From the NCBI RefSeq assembly GCF_027595985.1, contig NC_073302.1, positions 98,130,734 through 98,194,733 of the forward strand: a stretch of 64,000 nucleotides of DNA, given 5' to 3'. The stretch is from Sorex araneus (lineage: Eukaryota; Chordata; Mammalia; Eulipotyphla; Soricidae). Under the pieces are notes generated by a model. The model was not told where the DNA came from, did not search any database, and was given only the letters and a program-made list of their open reading frames with translations. Both the position numbers and the translations under genes were made by a program. Shown piece after piece: positions 47,101-58,645 of the stretch (position 1 is the first letter of the stretch; each line of letters starts with the position of its first letter).

Positions 47101-47599
47101 ACTCTATTTTACCTTTATGGTCAAATAGACACAACAATACTTAACTCTAAAGGGAATCTGAAAAATGCAATCTCTAGTTAAAATGTGATCAACTACACAG
47201 GATATCCATTATTAAGAAAAAGAGGAAAATTAGTATCAGTGGGGGAAAAGTGACAGTTTTCTCATAATACTTCCTGATGTTTGTTGAAATGTGTAAAATA
47301 AAAATCAAGTGCTCCTATAACAATGTTATGTCTACTGAGTTGCATAATAGTATTAAATGGGGTGCCCAAAATATTATTTTATTCCAGGCCATTTAAGTTA
47401 TTAAATAAATGAGAATTTATTATAAAACCTTAAATTTGGTGTATTAGGTTAACATGCTATATAGTGCTACAGACTAAGTGTGCACTGCCCTAAAGTTAAT
47501 ACATTGAAACACTTCTACATGATTAAGGTATACTATTTGATCTGTGCTGGTTTTATCTGTGCACTATATAGAATATCCAAGGATAAATCCACATATATG
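47101..47599. other. Intron 2 sequence, no gene seen
   Basis: AT-rich, ending near a TA-rich run at 47597-47626. Confidence 0.4.
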
Positions 47600-48950
47600 T
47601 ATACATATGTATATATATATATATGCTCAAATAAGTTTTGATGAATTACATGAAAACATAAAATTAAATAAAGAAATTCTTTTCCAACAAATTGTATTGG
47701 GAGAATTGGATAACCACATGCAAGAAATTAAAGCTGGATTCATATCTCACACCTTACACAGAAGTCAACCCAAACTGGATCAAAGATCTTGATGTCAGAC
47801 CTGAATATATAAAATACATTGAGGAAACTCTAGGCAGAATTCTCCAAGACTCGGACCTCAGAGGATTCTTCAAGATATGATGCCATTGACAAAAGCTAAC
47901 AAATGAAAACAAAACGAACCGGGCTATATCAAACTTAAAAGTTTCTGCAGGGCAAAAGAGACATGGGCTAAAATGAAATGATAGCTAACGGATTTGGAGA
48001 AAATGTTTTGCACTCAACATATCAGATAAATGGTTGGTTTCCAGGATCTACAAATTACTCACAAATATCAACAACAACAAAATCTAAACACCCAATCAAA
48101 AAATGAGAAGAGGAAATGAACAGACACTTCTCCGAAAAAAGACTCAACAGATGGCCAACAGGCACAAGAAAAAAATGCTCATCATCACTTATTATTTGGA
48201 AAATACAAATCAAGATGACAATGAGTATCATCTTACACAGCCAGAATGACACATATCAAAAACACTAGGAACAATGCCTGTTGTTGGGAATGCGGTGAAA
48301 AAGAAACTCTCATCCACTGTTGGAATGCCGTATGGTCCAACCCCCATAGAAAACAGTTCGGAGGGAACTCAGTAAACTCATAATTGATCTCTCATATTAT
48401 GCAGCAGTTCCATTTTGGGGTATCTGTTCTCAGGACAGAAAAACATTAGAAAGAATATATGCACACCATTATTCATGGCAGCACTCTGTAAAAATAGCAC
48501 AGATTTGAAATAAACATAGATATCCAACAATAGATATGAAAATGTGTATATACACATGAAAATGTGTATATACACAATGGAATCATACAAATATGCAAAG
48601 AATGATGAAATCATGCAAGTTAAAGCAACATGGATAGAACTAGAAGATAATCATGTTAAATGAAGTAAGCCATAATAAGGATAAACACAATGATATTACT
48701 TATATACTGTTTAGAATCACTGAATGTGGGAATACATAGCCCAGATAAACCTTAATCTTCGTGTACAAGAATGAGAATGAAATAAAGAGTGGATGTGATG
48801 AGGAGAAGAGACAAATGAGAGGCGATGGTGGCTAGGTCAGGGAATCCTCAGGCACAAAGGTGGTGTTAAAGAATGATAGAGTCAAATACACAAACCACAG
48901 TGTCAACAACACTGAAGTTAAGAGACCCAAACTCTAATATCTAAACTTAG
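47600..48950 (+). mobile_element. Old L1 3' part, sense orientation
   Basis: ORF2 C-terminal sequence in broken frames (for example [10 protein letters not shown] then [17 protein letters not shown] at about 47700-47790), followed by an L1 3' UTR-like region. It is the sense counterpart of the antisense L1s upstream. Confidence 0.8.
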
Positions 48951-49209
48951 AAAAGTGTCTACAAGAGGGCAAATTGGTGAGCATGAAGGTAAAATGGGAG
49001 GTTACCTGGGGACAACTTCCTGTTGCAGGGAAGTTGACAGTGATAGCAATATTTGATGCTGCAATATAGTGTGTCTAAAACTGTGTATGAAAAACTGGAA
49101 AAAGATGTCTTAGTAAAACATGTTGATTGGGGGAAAAAAGAAAGCTTACCATACAATATATTAGAAGGTAGGCCTTCAGAATTTATCTAGGATGGGATAA
49201 GGTCAAGAA
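48951..49209. other. Intron 2 sequence, nothing recognised
   Basis: No clear repeat or coding signal. Confidence 0.35.
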
Positions 49210-49490
49210 GAAGGATCCCTCACCGATGTATCTGGATACTTATTATAAGTGTCCCAGGAAAGATTGCTTTCCTTCCCTGATCTTTCTAGGACTATATGAT
49301 TGGAATTCAGCAAGTTCAAGTTCAAGTTCGAATCCTGAATAAGGTTCTCACCAAGAGACTGACCATGCTGACCCCAGATGTCTAGACTTCAAAACTGAGA
49401 AATAAATTTCTATTGTTTGTTTTTAGTCACTCACTTTATGGAACCTTGTTTTAGTAGCTTAAAATGTGTAAGACATGGCACTGTAACAAG
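49210..49490 (+). mobile_element. Probable ancient MaLR-type LTR (MLT1-like) 3' end
   Basis: The 3' end (cttcaaaactgagaaataaa, ttctattgtttg, agtcactcactttatgg) follows the pattern typical of mammalian MLT1/MST LTR ends as I remember them. Confidence 0.5.
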
Positions 49491-50209
49491 CAAGTTTAGT
49501 GACTCAACCTAATAAAAATTATTATATGTCTTGCTAAACAAGTTCAGCTAGATGTTTTTTGGTTAGTGTATTTGTTTTACAGATGACCATTTATGTGATT
49601 CTACTACATCCCAGTTCTCTAATGTATCTTCTGTTTCTTCCTATGTCATACACTTTACTCATAATTTATATAAACTTGATAAACACCCATAGTTTATATA
49701 AAATGATAATCATAATAAATCCCTTCATCTCAGTTGTCTCACTTAACATCAATGGTCTCAACTCACCAACTAAGAGAAACAGAGTAGGAAAATGCATTAG
49801 AAAACTGAACACGTTTTCTGCCTACCTCAGGACAGTCATGGTAAACTTAGGTTTAGAGTCAAAGATTGGAAAGCAATCTTACAGGAAAACTGTATCCTAA
49901 AAAAGATTGTGGTGGCCATACTTCTGATATCAAACATAGGCTTCAAAATTTAGAAAAATGGTTATAGGGGAAAGGGATTGTAATCATTAATGATCAAGGT
50001 CTCTAGGCATCAAAATAACTTATATTTCTAAACATGCATACATCTAATGATGTACCATCACTGCTTATAGAATGGAAGAAAAAAAACACAATAATAGTAG
50101 GAAATTTTGACACTCCTCAGTCACTATTTCATAGATAAACTGGCAAACATACTCAATAATGAAAGATGGACATTAAAGAAATTAATGAAGATATGGCCCT
50201 AAATGATGC

Positions 50210-50790
50210 AGGGGTGGTGAAATGGGTCTGTGTTCTGCCATAATTCCCAGGTTCTTTAATATTTTTAAAAATGAAAATATGAATAATAAGGATGTTCACA
50301 CTCAGAGTTAAAAAATAAAACATTTTATTACAAAGTAGAAGGAAAAAAACTTCCCAGTAGGGAGGAAGTTAGTAGAGGACAAATTTAAATGTGACTCAAC
50401 TTGTGGAATTTTTATAGGAAACCTGGGTCTTTGTGTTATTTACCAAACAGATTATTAGGGGATTCACATTTGTCTCCCAGAGATGAATTAATTTCAACCT
50501 TATTTGTTGCTAAGGTAAGATTAGTGTCTTGCATTCTTAACCACGCTGGTTGGACCTATTTGTTTATTTAAGATCTTTTATGTTATATATACTGAGTCCA
50601 AGGTCTGGGACAGAATTTATGATCTTAAGAAAATTTAAAATTGCTCAGTCTCAGAAAAAGCCCAGGAATGTTCATGATCCTTTAGAATGGACAGTGGAGC
50701 AGCCAATATGAAGCTGCTCAGAGCAGCTAGCAAGAAAGAATCAAGACTTCCTCTTTCACTAGTGGACAGGTCGAAGGCTCTTTACCCTAC
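50210..50790 (-). mobile_element. Possible LTR-like insertion in the old L1
   Basis: L1 homology is lost here. On the - strand an AATAAA signal lies in ctactttgtaataaaatg (about 50315-50335). The adjoining block (gtagaaggaaaaaaacttcc ... agggagg on +) resembles 6035-6095. Ends and family are unknown. Confidence 0.35.
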
Positions 50791-51279
50791 CCACCAAAAT
50801 TAAGTTCAGATTATTCTCCAGTGTATATGGTTCATTAGCCCAGAAAATCACATGCTAGGACCAAAAATATGTCTCTATAAAATTGAGTCATATCAGACTA
50901 TTCAGATACTTTGAAAATGGAAATAAATCAACTACGACTTTTGGAAAAGAAAATGAAGAGATTCCTGGAAATAAATGAGAATGAAGACACGCATAAATGT
51001 AACATATAAGACACACCAAAAACTGTTTTAAGAAGAAAGTTACAGCCATGTAAGTGCACATTAAGAGATAAGAAAGTGCCTAAATAAATATCCTAACAGT
51101 ACAGCTTAGGCTACTAGAAAAATATCAGCAAATAGAACCAAAAGTAGTCAATGGGAGGTAAGTAATTAAACATAGATAAGGAATCATTAAAATTAAAACA
51201 AAATATTCATATAATTCACAAAACCAAGAGTTTTAAAACAAATATATATCTGCTATATTGACAACTGTTAAGAAAAAGA

Positions 51280-51525
51280 AAGAAGGAAAGAAGGAAAGAA
51301 AGGAAGAAAGAGAAAGAAATGAAGGAAGGAAGGAAGGAAGGAAGGAAGGAAGGAAGGAAGGAAGGAAGGAAGGAAGGAAGGGAGGGAGGGAGGGAGGGAG
51401 GGAGGGAGGGAGGGAGGGAGGGAGGAAGGAAGGAAGGAAGGAAGGAAGGAAGGAAGGAAGGAAGGAAGGAAGGAAGGAAGGAAGGAAGGAAGGAAGGAAG
51501 AAAGGAAGGAAGGAAGGAAGGAATC
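51280..51525 (+). repeat. (GGAA)n/(GGGA)n tetranucleotide tract
   Basis: About 245 bp of uninterrupted purine: GGAA repeats, then about 11 GGGA repeats (near 51379-51424), then GGAA repeats again with one AGAA near the end. It creates false open frames on both strands (EGRK-type repeats on +, SFLP-type repeats on -). Confidence 0.98.
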
Positions 51526-52517
51526 GAAAAGAGAAACATTACAATGGATAACACAGAAATGAGAAAGACCAAAAACTATTTAAAAAATTTAACTAGACAA
51601 CTTAAAGAAATGGATAAATTCTGGACTTCTATAAGCTTTCAAGATTGAATCAGGATAAAACAGAGCACATAAAAAACACAAATAAGAAAATCAATTCATG
51701 CATCAAAAATCTCTCCCAAAACAAAAGCCCAAGCCCAGATAGATTAAATAGCTCAAATTTTCAAGCAAGTTACACTTCCCACAGTCCTTCTCAATCTCTT
51801 CCAGAAAGTTTAAGAAAACAGAATTATGCCCAAATTTTTACAGAGCAGATATTACCTTGTCACTAAAAGCAGATAGAGACTGTTTCTCCCATAAAAATAA
51901 AATTATAGACCAATTTAACTGATAAGCCTAGATGCAATGATCCTCATCCAAATTTTAGCAAACAAATTCCAACAATATATTAAAAGTATTATAAACACTC
52001 ATCAGACAGAATGTATCCCATTATGTAGGTCATTTAATTTAATACACCGTATCAATGCAGTTAAAGTAAAAATGATATGATCATAATAGATGCAGAGAAA
52101 GCATTTAACAAAACACAACACTCATTTATGTTTAAAATACCTATAAATAAAATGTAATGGAAAGAATTATCTTCAGGATAGTTGAAGCCATTTACTATAA
52201 ACACACGTTTATTAACCAGAGAAGACACAAAGCAATGCGACCACTCTCACCACCATTGTGCACGATGGTATTGCAAACACAGGTGTTTGCAACTAGGCAA
52301 ATAATACGAAAGGGATCTAAATTGTGGAAAAAATGCAAACTATCATTTTTAAAGCTGACATAAAAACCTAAAAACTCTATTAAAAATCCTAGAAACAATG
52401 AACTTGTACAGTAAAGTAGCAGGTGACAAAACTAACACACAAGTCCATGGCACTTCTATATGAAAAATAAAATGAAACAGAAAAGGAAAAAAATGAAAAA
52501 AGTTATCCTCACTATTG

Positions 52518-52765
52518 TATCACTGTATCACTGTCATCCAGTTGCTCAACGATTTGCTCGAGCGGGCACCAGGAACGTCTACATTGTGAGACTTGTTTAC
52601 TGTTTTTGGTATATTGAATATGCCACGGGTAGCTTTCCAGGCTATGTCATGCGGGCAAGATACTCTCGGTAGCTTGCTGGGCTCCCTGAGAGGGGAAGAG
52701 GAATCGAACCCGGGTTGGCAGCATGAAAGGCAAACACCCTACCCGCTGTGCTATCGCTCCAGCCC
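52518..52765 (-). mobile_element. SOR-type SINE, type 2, nearly full length
   Basis: Tail tatcactgtatcactgtc, all central blocks, aggaatcgaacccgggttgg and the reversed A-box head (gtgctatcgctccagccc). Inserted in old sense L1 sequence. Confidence 0.93.
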
Positions 52766-53163
52766 TTGCTCCCAATTATGCATCAAAAAATACAGTGCCT
52801 GATATTTCAGTTTAACAAAATATGTTAAAGACTTATACAAAGAAAGCTATAAGTTTCTAGGCAAAGAAATAAATGAAGACCCAAGGAAACCAAACATACC
52901 GTGGGTGGAATAATTAATACCAAATGACCTTCCTTACCCAAAGCACTATACAGATCCAGTTAAGTCCCTTAAAAAAACTCAGGATAATTTCTGACACATA
53001 CACCAAATCTTTTAAATTTTATATGGATTAGTAACCCCTACCCAAGCAAACTAAGCAATTTTAGGGGCAAAAATATGTGCTTCTTTGAAACTTTTATTTG
53101 TCCAACTTCACACCATACTATAAAGAAAGTATGATACTGGAATAAAAACAGACTCTCAGGCCA

Positions 53164-53260
53164 ATGTCACTGTCACTGTCACTGTCATCCCTTTGCTCAT
53201 CGATTTGCTTGTGCGGGCACCAGTAACGTCTCCATCTTGAGACTTGTTGTTACTGTTTGA
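53164..53260 (-). mobile_element. SOR-type SINE, type 2, 3' end only
   Basis: Three cactgt repeats then catccctttgctcatcgatt and accagtaacgtctccatc; stops at gttgttactgttt, so it is 5'-truncated. Confidence 0.88.
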
Positions 53261-53577
53261 ATTAAAAATAAAAAGACAAACCCTAAGGTATTTGGTCAGC
53301 TCATCTTCAACAAGTGAGTTTTGCTGTGAAGTAGGTCAAGCAAAGCCTCCTCAATGAATGGTATTGGAAAATTGATAAGTCCAATGTTTTATAAAGAAAA
53401 AGAGTTCAGACCGCTATTTTATATCATGTACAGATGTCAATTCAAAATGGATTAAGGACCTTGATATCAGACCCAATATATAAAATATATCTAGAAAAAT
53501 ATGGACGGAAACTGTAGTAAAATTGAATCTAGGGATATCTTTGGTGACTCAATCTTATTGGCCAAGAAAACAGAAGA

Positions 53578-54585
53578 GGGCTGCTCTGGCAGGCACCGAA
53601 AGCCGGAGAATGCTCCAGACCCCAGATTGGGCCAACAACACCGGGGTGCCAGATGGAGAAGGTACAGCCAGCACGCCTTCTCCAGATGGAGCCCCAGCAA
53701 CACTGAGCTTCTACTAACATGGCTCTGGTATGCGGGACTGGGACATCGCCAAACCTTTCCTGATATACAAAAAAGATGCTCAGGAATGCCTCCACCACCC
53801 CTGAGCATCCATTATCCCAGAGGCACAGAAACCAATCTCAGAATGCAGCAGCTGCTGGCAGATATAATCCAGGACTCTGAATTAAGCTACAGCCCCGTGC
53901 AGCCCCGGAAGGGGAAGGGTTTCTGTCCCTTGGCCTTTCCCCCCCCTGGACAGCATGGCAACCGCCACTGTTCAGAATCAATTGGACAGAGAGGTAGAAG
54001 TTTGCAGTGATGGGATGGGATGCATGGGGAATCTTGCAATGGGGGAGTCAGAGCCGGCCCTGCCTCCAGCCCAAATGAGACCCCAAGTGGTCGCCCATGA
54101 ACAGCTCCTCCGCTCCTGAACAGCCATGATCCCAGCGCCACAGAAACCAATCTCAGAATGCAGCGGCTGCTGGCAGAAATACCTCTGAACTTAATACCAG
54201 AATTCCAAAACTGGGCGGCCGCTTTCGCGACTGTGCAACATCATATGCTCTTTGTTACCAACAATAGAAAACATACAATCTAATGATGCCATTCCGACAG
54301 GTCTGACTGTTGGAAGAAAAACTCCAAATAATAATAGTGAGTTTCCTGTCGAAAATTGAATGTAATCAAAGTAAGGAAAGAGTAAAGTGAAAATCATCTG
54401 CCACACAGGCAGAGGGGGAGTGGAAGGGGGTGTATACTGGGGTTTTTGGTGGTGGAACATGTGCACTGGTGAAGGGGTGGGTGTTTGAGCATAGTATGAC
54501 TGAGACTCGATCTTAAAAGCCCTGTAACTGTTCTCATGGTGACTCGATTAAAAAATAAATTAAAATAAATAAAGAAAGAAAAGAA
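53578..54585 (+). mobile_element. Unclassified 1-kb retroposon with L1-like 3' tail, exact TSD
   Basis: Flanked by the exact 14-bp repeat aagaaaacagaaga (53564-53577 and 54586-54599) within old L1 ORF2. Its last 160-200 bp (about 54385-54550: gcactggtgaaggggtggg, then ggtgactcgattaaaaaa) resemble the local L1 3' UTR and end in an A-rich tail. The first 800 bp are GC-rich, match neither the L1 nor the SINEs here, and contain a direct repeat of roughly 45 bp (53820-53865 and 54135-54180: cacagaaaccaatctcagaa, gctgctggcaga). The open frame 53501-54010 crosses the junction and is not evidence for a gene. Confidence 0.85.
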
Positions 54586-55550
54586 AAGAAAACAGAAGAA
54601 AAAAGTGAATGTTACTACATCAAATTAAGAAGCTTTTTCATTGCATAGGAAATAATAAGTAGTATGAAAAGACATCCGTACACTGAGAAAATATTTTTCT
54701 ATAACAAAAGTTCAAAATACAAATTATATTAAGAACTTGTAAAAGCAACAACAAATCAAAAAGTAGGCAGAATAAATCAATAGAAACTTCCTTGAAGAAG
54801 TAATACTGATGGCCAATAAATATATACAAATTGCTCCCTATCACTTTCTTTCAGGTAAATGCTAACCAAGATAGCAATTAGATATCTCTTCACAGTGGTG
54901 AGATTGCCCACGTAAAAAATGACCAAAAAAATATGTTGGTATGATGTGGGGAAAACACAACCCTCACTGACTGATAAAATCTCTTTGGAAAATAATATGG
55001 ACATTTCTCAAAAAATACCATGATAATTGAGTTTCTATGAGACCTGGACTCCATGCCTCACTGTACTAGGCCCAACAGCACTATTTTAAAAATATATCTG
55101 TGCCCATATTGTTGCACTAGTCAGAATAGCTAAGCCCTATACACTACACAAGTGCCCAAGAACAGATGATTCAGAAAGAGCTGGTATATATAAACAGAAT
55201 ACTACTTGGCTATTAGGAAAAATAAATTTATGCAACTTGCCACTAAATGGACAGACCTGGAGAGTAGCTATATGAAGTCAGTTAGAAGAAGAAAGATAAA
55301 TACAGAATAATTTCTCTCACATAGAAGATATAATGAACCATAGTAAGAGAGCAATAAATAGCCAAAAATAATAGGCCTTGAGAGCTGATATGCAGGACCA
55401 AACTCTCCTGAATGATCGAAGGTGAGTGGTGGGGGCCCCAGGGAGGGAAGCAAGCACTCTGGTAGTGTTGTGGAGTTGAAATGATATACGTGTGAACTTA
55501 TTAATAGCACTGTATAAATAAGAAACGTTGAAAAACAGTATGTCAGTTTT

Positions 55551-55875
55551 CCACATCCTTTGTACATGGTTTATACAATTACACACGAGTGCATATATGC
55601 AAATGTTTTCAGTCATACACAATGAGGTTATACAGGGAAGAAATTTATTTGGTATTTAAAATAATGCACAATATAAAGTGATCATGTATGAAATAATTCT
55701 GCTAACATTGAGTTCATGGAAATGATTAATCCTTGTGCAAAGGTTCTAAAACAACTATTGAATGAATTGAATTCACCTTAAAGTCTTCTTAACTGAAATA
55801 TAAAACTGACTTCCATTGTTTGGGAGTTCTCTTCCTTGGATAGAATACTTATATTTCTAACAAGTTCATAAGTGA
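55551..55875. other. Intron 2 sequence, nothing recognised
   Basis: AT-rich, after the end of the old sense L1. Confidence 0.4.
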
Positions 55876-56050
55876 TGGGGCCAGAGTGATAAGACAGTGG
55901 GTAGGGAATTTGCCTTACATGCAGTCAATGAATGTTTAATCCCCCGTATCTCATAAGGTCCCCTGAGCCCGCTATGAGTGATTCCTGAGTGCAGAGCCAG
56001 GCGTACACCCTGAGCACTACTGGGTGTGGCCCCAAAACAAAACCAGCAGA
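55876..56050 (+). mobile_element. SOR-type SINE, type 1, diverged
   Basis: ggggccagagtgataagaca head, ggtcccctgagcccgctatg, ctgagtgcagagccagg and an A-rich end. Confidence 0.88.
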
Positions 56051-56183
56051 AAACACGGTTTTAAATGATGCTTATACTGCCCATTACTTTTGTAAACAAT
56101 AGCAATTTGTGGATAATTTATGATATTAACTGTTGTCTAGAGTTATATGGTAAGAAACAATAAACCAGCACTATGTTTAATTC

Positions 56184-56433
56184 GGGGCTGGAGCAATAGC
56201 ACAGCAGTTGGGCTTTCGCCTTTCACGCGGCTGACCTGAGTTCGATTTCTCTGCCCCTCTTGGAGAGCCTGGCAGAGCCTGGCAAGAGTATTGAGCCCGT
56301 GCGGCAGAGCCTGGCAAGCTACCATGCGTATTGGATATGCCTAAAACAGTAACAATAAGTCTCTCAATGAGAGACGTTACTGGTGCCCACTCGAACAAAT
56401 TGATGAGCAACAGGATGACAGTGATGTCTTGTG
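56184..56433 (+). mobile_element. SOR-type SINE, type 2, with TSD
   Basis: Full head and central blocks (including ctctcaatgagagacgttac) ending gagcaacaggatgacagtg, flanked by atgtttaattc at 56173-56183 and 56434-56444. Confidence 0.95.
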
Positions 56434-56461
56434 ATGTTTAATTCACCTTACTGTCTCCCAT

Positions 56462-57111
56462 CACTGTATCACTCACTGTACTATTGTCATCCCATTGTTC
56501 ATAAATTTGCTCAAGCAGATGCCAGTAATTTCTCCATTCATCCCTGTCATGTTCAGGGTCAAGGGAATGAGGCCCATTATTGTTACTATTTTTGGCATAT
56601 CAAATATGCCATGGGTAGCTTGCCAGGCTCTGCCGTGAGAGATTCTGCATCACTCTCTTCCGGGAGCATTGTTTTATAGTCTCTGGATCTTGGCCATTGA
56701 TGAGATTACATGGCCCCAGGGGCAGTTTGTGGGTGTGACTGCCAAGCTACTGGAAAATGGGGGATCTGGGTGGAAGAGGCCCAGTCCCAACCCGAGCATG
56801 CTTGGAGATCTCAGCCCCGGGTTCTGCACACCTGGGTTTCTCTGCTGGTTCCTTCATGCGTGAGGCTCATCTGAGCATGTGAAGAGTGGCCTTGAGTATG
56901 GCTACATCTGGATGTGGGAGGTTTTTTGGCTGCTGGGGCTCTGCTTGGGGTGGGGAGGGAAACTCAACCCGCCCCTCTCTGAGGGTTCCCGGTGAAGACA
57001 GCCTGGGCAGGAGATTCTGCGTTGCTTTTTTCGGGGAGCTTTGTTTTATCGTCTCTGGATCTTGGCCATTGATTAGGTTACATGGCACCAGGGGCAGTTT
57101 GTGGGTTGTGA
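56462..57111 (-). mobile_element. Composite repeat family, copy D, with TSD and internal duplication
   Basis: Flanked by actgtctcccat at 56450-56461 and 57112-57123, with a third copy of that motif at 57138-57149. The body follows copy C (accaggggcagtttgtggg, aatgggggatctgggtgga, tcatgcgtgaggctcatctg, gagggaaactcaacccgcc). A second copy of the ggagattctgcg ... gatcttggccattga block is added at about 57009-57107. Confidence 0.88.
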
Positions 57112-57344
57112 ACTGTCTCCCATAGTTTGTCGGTGACACTGTCTCCCATAGATGAAGAAATCACATGTCAAATTTGAAGTATTTCCTAATAAAGTGAAAT
57201 TCTAATTAATTACTTTTGTGACTTTTGAACTAGCACTTTCAGAAAACTTAAAGTTGTATTGAAAGTCATTGTTTTAATTATACCTAAAATTTGCTGAGAT
57301 CAAGATCTTTCTGATCCACAATATTATATTTCTGCTGTAATTAA

Positions 57345-57615
57345 ATTGTTTTTTATTTTTATTTATTTATCTTTTAAAAATTTTTTGTTAGTGAATAACC
57401 ATGAGGATACAGTTACAGATTTACATATTTTCATGCTTGTGTTTCGGTCATACAATGCTCGAGAACTCATCTCTCCACCAGTGCCCATTCTCCACCACTG
57501 ATGATCATAGTATCTCTCCCACATCCCAATCCCATCCCCCCAGCCCCAGTCCGCCTCTGTGGCAGAGCATTCCCTTTTGTTCTCTCCTTTTGGGTGTTGT
57601 GATTTGCAATAGGGG
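57345..57615 (-). mobile_element. L1 3'-end fragment
   Basis: Poly-T-rich start, agtgaataaccatgagga, tacagttacagatttac, the caccagtgcccattctccac block and gtgatttgcaatag; a reversed L1 3' UTR, 5'-truncated and running into a SINE. Confidence 0.85.
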
Positions 57616-57621
57616 TATTGA

Positions 57622-57857
57622 GTGGCCGGGTAGGGCTTTTGTCTTGCACGCGGCAGACCTGGGTTTGATTCCTCTGCCCCTCTCAGAGCCCGGCAAGCTA
57701 CCGAGAGTATCCCACCTGCATGGCAGAGCCTGACAAGCTACCTGTGCCATATCAGATATGCCAAAAACAGTAACAATAAGTCTCACAATGAAAATGTTTA
57801 TGGTGCCCTCTTGAACAAATTAATGAACAAGGGCATGACAGTGTTACAGTGCTACAG
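57622..57857 (+). mobile_element. SOR-type SINE, type 2
   Basis: Partial head (gggtagggcttttgtcttgc), gggtttgattcctctgcccc, ctaccgagagtatccc, atatgccaaaaacagtaac and tail gacagtgttacagtgctaca. Confidence 0.9.
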
Positions 57858-58020
57858 AAATTAAATTATAAGCTCCTTTTAAGTACTCAGCCACTAAACA
57901 TAGCCTCCTCACTTCTTATGTAACCTTGTGAATATAGGTGCTTAGTAATTCCTAAATTTAATAGCACATAAGGAGTAACTTGGGGAGGGTCAGTATAGAC
58001 AAGTACTCTCCCTTTTTAGA
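57858..58020. other. Intron 2 sequence, nothing recognised
   Basis: Short AT-rich gap. Confidence 0.4.
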
Positions 58021-58200
58021 TTCTCGAGGGCTAGAAAAATATCTCAAAGGATACTTAGAGAACAAGTATTTTATGAAAAAATTCTGGGTTTTATCCCTAA
58101 CACTGTGTGAAATGTTGAGTACTTCTGTGAACAGATCCAGAGCTAATGCAGAAGTAACCCCTGAGCAATACTGAGATTATCCAGAAACAAACAAAAATCT
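58021..58200 (+). mobile_element. Decayed SOR-type SINE, type 1
   Basis: gagggctagaaaaatatctc head-like start, gggttttatccctaacactg, then gatccagagctaatgcagaa, gtaacccctgagcaatactg and an A-rich end. Confidence 0.5.
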
Positions 58201-58572
58201 TTAGATTCAATAATGTATTTTTTCTCTCTTTCCTTACTTTTTCCCTCCAATTTTATCTATGAAATACTGTAAAATGTAAAAATTAATTAAATACATTTCA
58301 GATTATGTCAAATAAATCACTATTACTTTCCTAAATATTTAACGATGAAACTTTTCCACATTTCGAAATATGCCAGAATAAAGCACGTATTTGTAACGCA
58401 AATTTCTATAAAGAAAGACACTAAATTAAACTAAATGTTATATTTAGAAATATTTAGATAGTGCCTCACACATTAGTTTTCTAAGTTTTAAGCCACATGC
58501 TTTTTCAATGATCAGAATATAAGGAAAGAATAAGCGAGCAGATACCATTGGGCTACACTAGCACGTAACAGG
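58201..58572. other. Intron 2 sequence, nothing recognised
   Basis: AT-rich. Confidence 0.4.
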
Positions 58573-58645
58573 GATGAATGGAGACATTACTGGCGCCCAC
58601 TTGAGCAAATCGAAGATCAACAGGATGACAAGTGATACAAGTGAA
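58573..58645 (+). mobile_element. SOR-type SINE, type 2, 3' end only
   Basis: atggagacattactggcgcc, cttgagcaaatcgaagatca and gatgacaagtgatacaagtg; about 70 bp of the 3' end. Confidence 0.85.

Larger units (their letters stand above)
49690..55550 (+). mobile_element. Old L1, sense orientation, with several nested insertions
   Basis: Runs from the endonuclease region (SLNINGLNSP at about 49740) through RT and C-terminal ORF2 sequence to about 55300-55550, in many broken frames. It is interrupted by an LTR-like element (about 50210-50790), a GGAA/GGGA tract (51280-51525), SINEs (52518-52765 and 53164-53260) and the 1-kb retroposon at 53578-54585. At that last site the L1 frame (DSILLAKKTEE, then KSECYYIKLRSF) is exactly rejoined when the insert and one TSD copy are removed. 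Confidence 0.82.

Noticed and set aside
51280..51525. CRISPR-like regular repeat
   Set aside because: The unit is four bases with no spacers, in animal nuclear DNA; it is a microsatellite.
51216..51648. Three open frames of 97-118 codons with repeat proteins (EGRK, SFLP)
   Set aside because: Pure translation of the GGAA/GGGA microsatellite; stop codons cannot arise easily in such repeats.
53501..54010. Open frame of 169 codons (+)
   Set aside because: It begins in old L1 sequence and crosses the TSD into the 1-kb retroposon, so it cannot be an ancestral gene. A short coding remnant inside the retroposon is not excluded but has no recognised domain.
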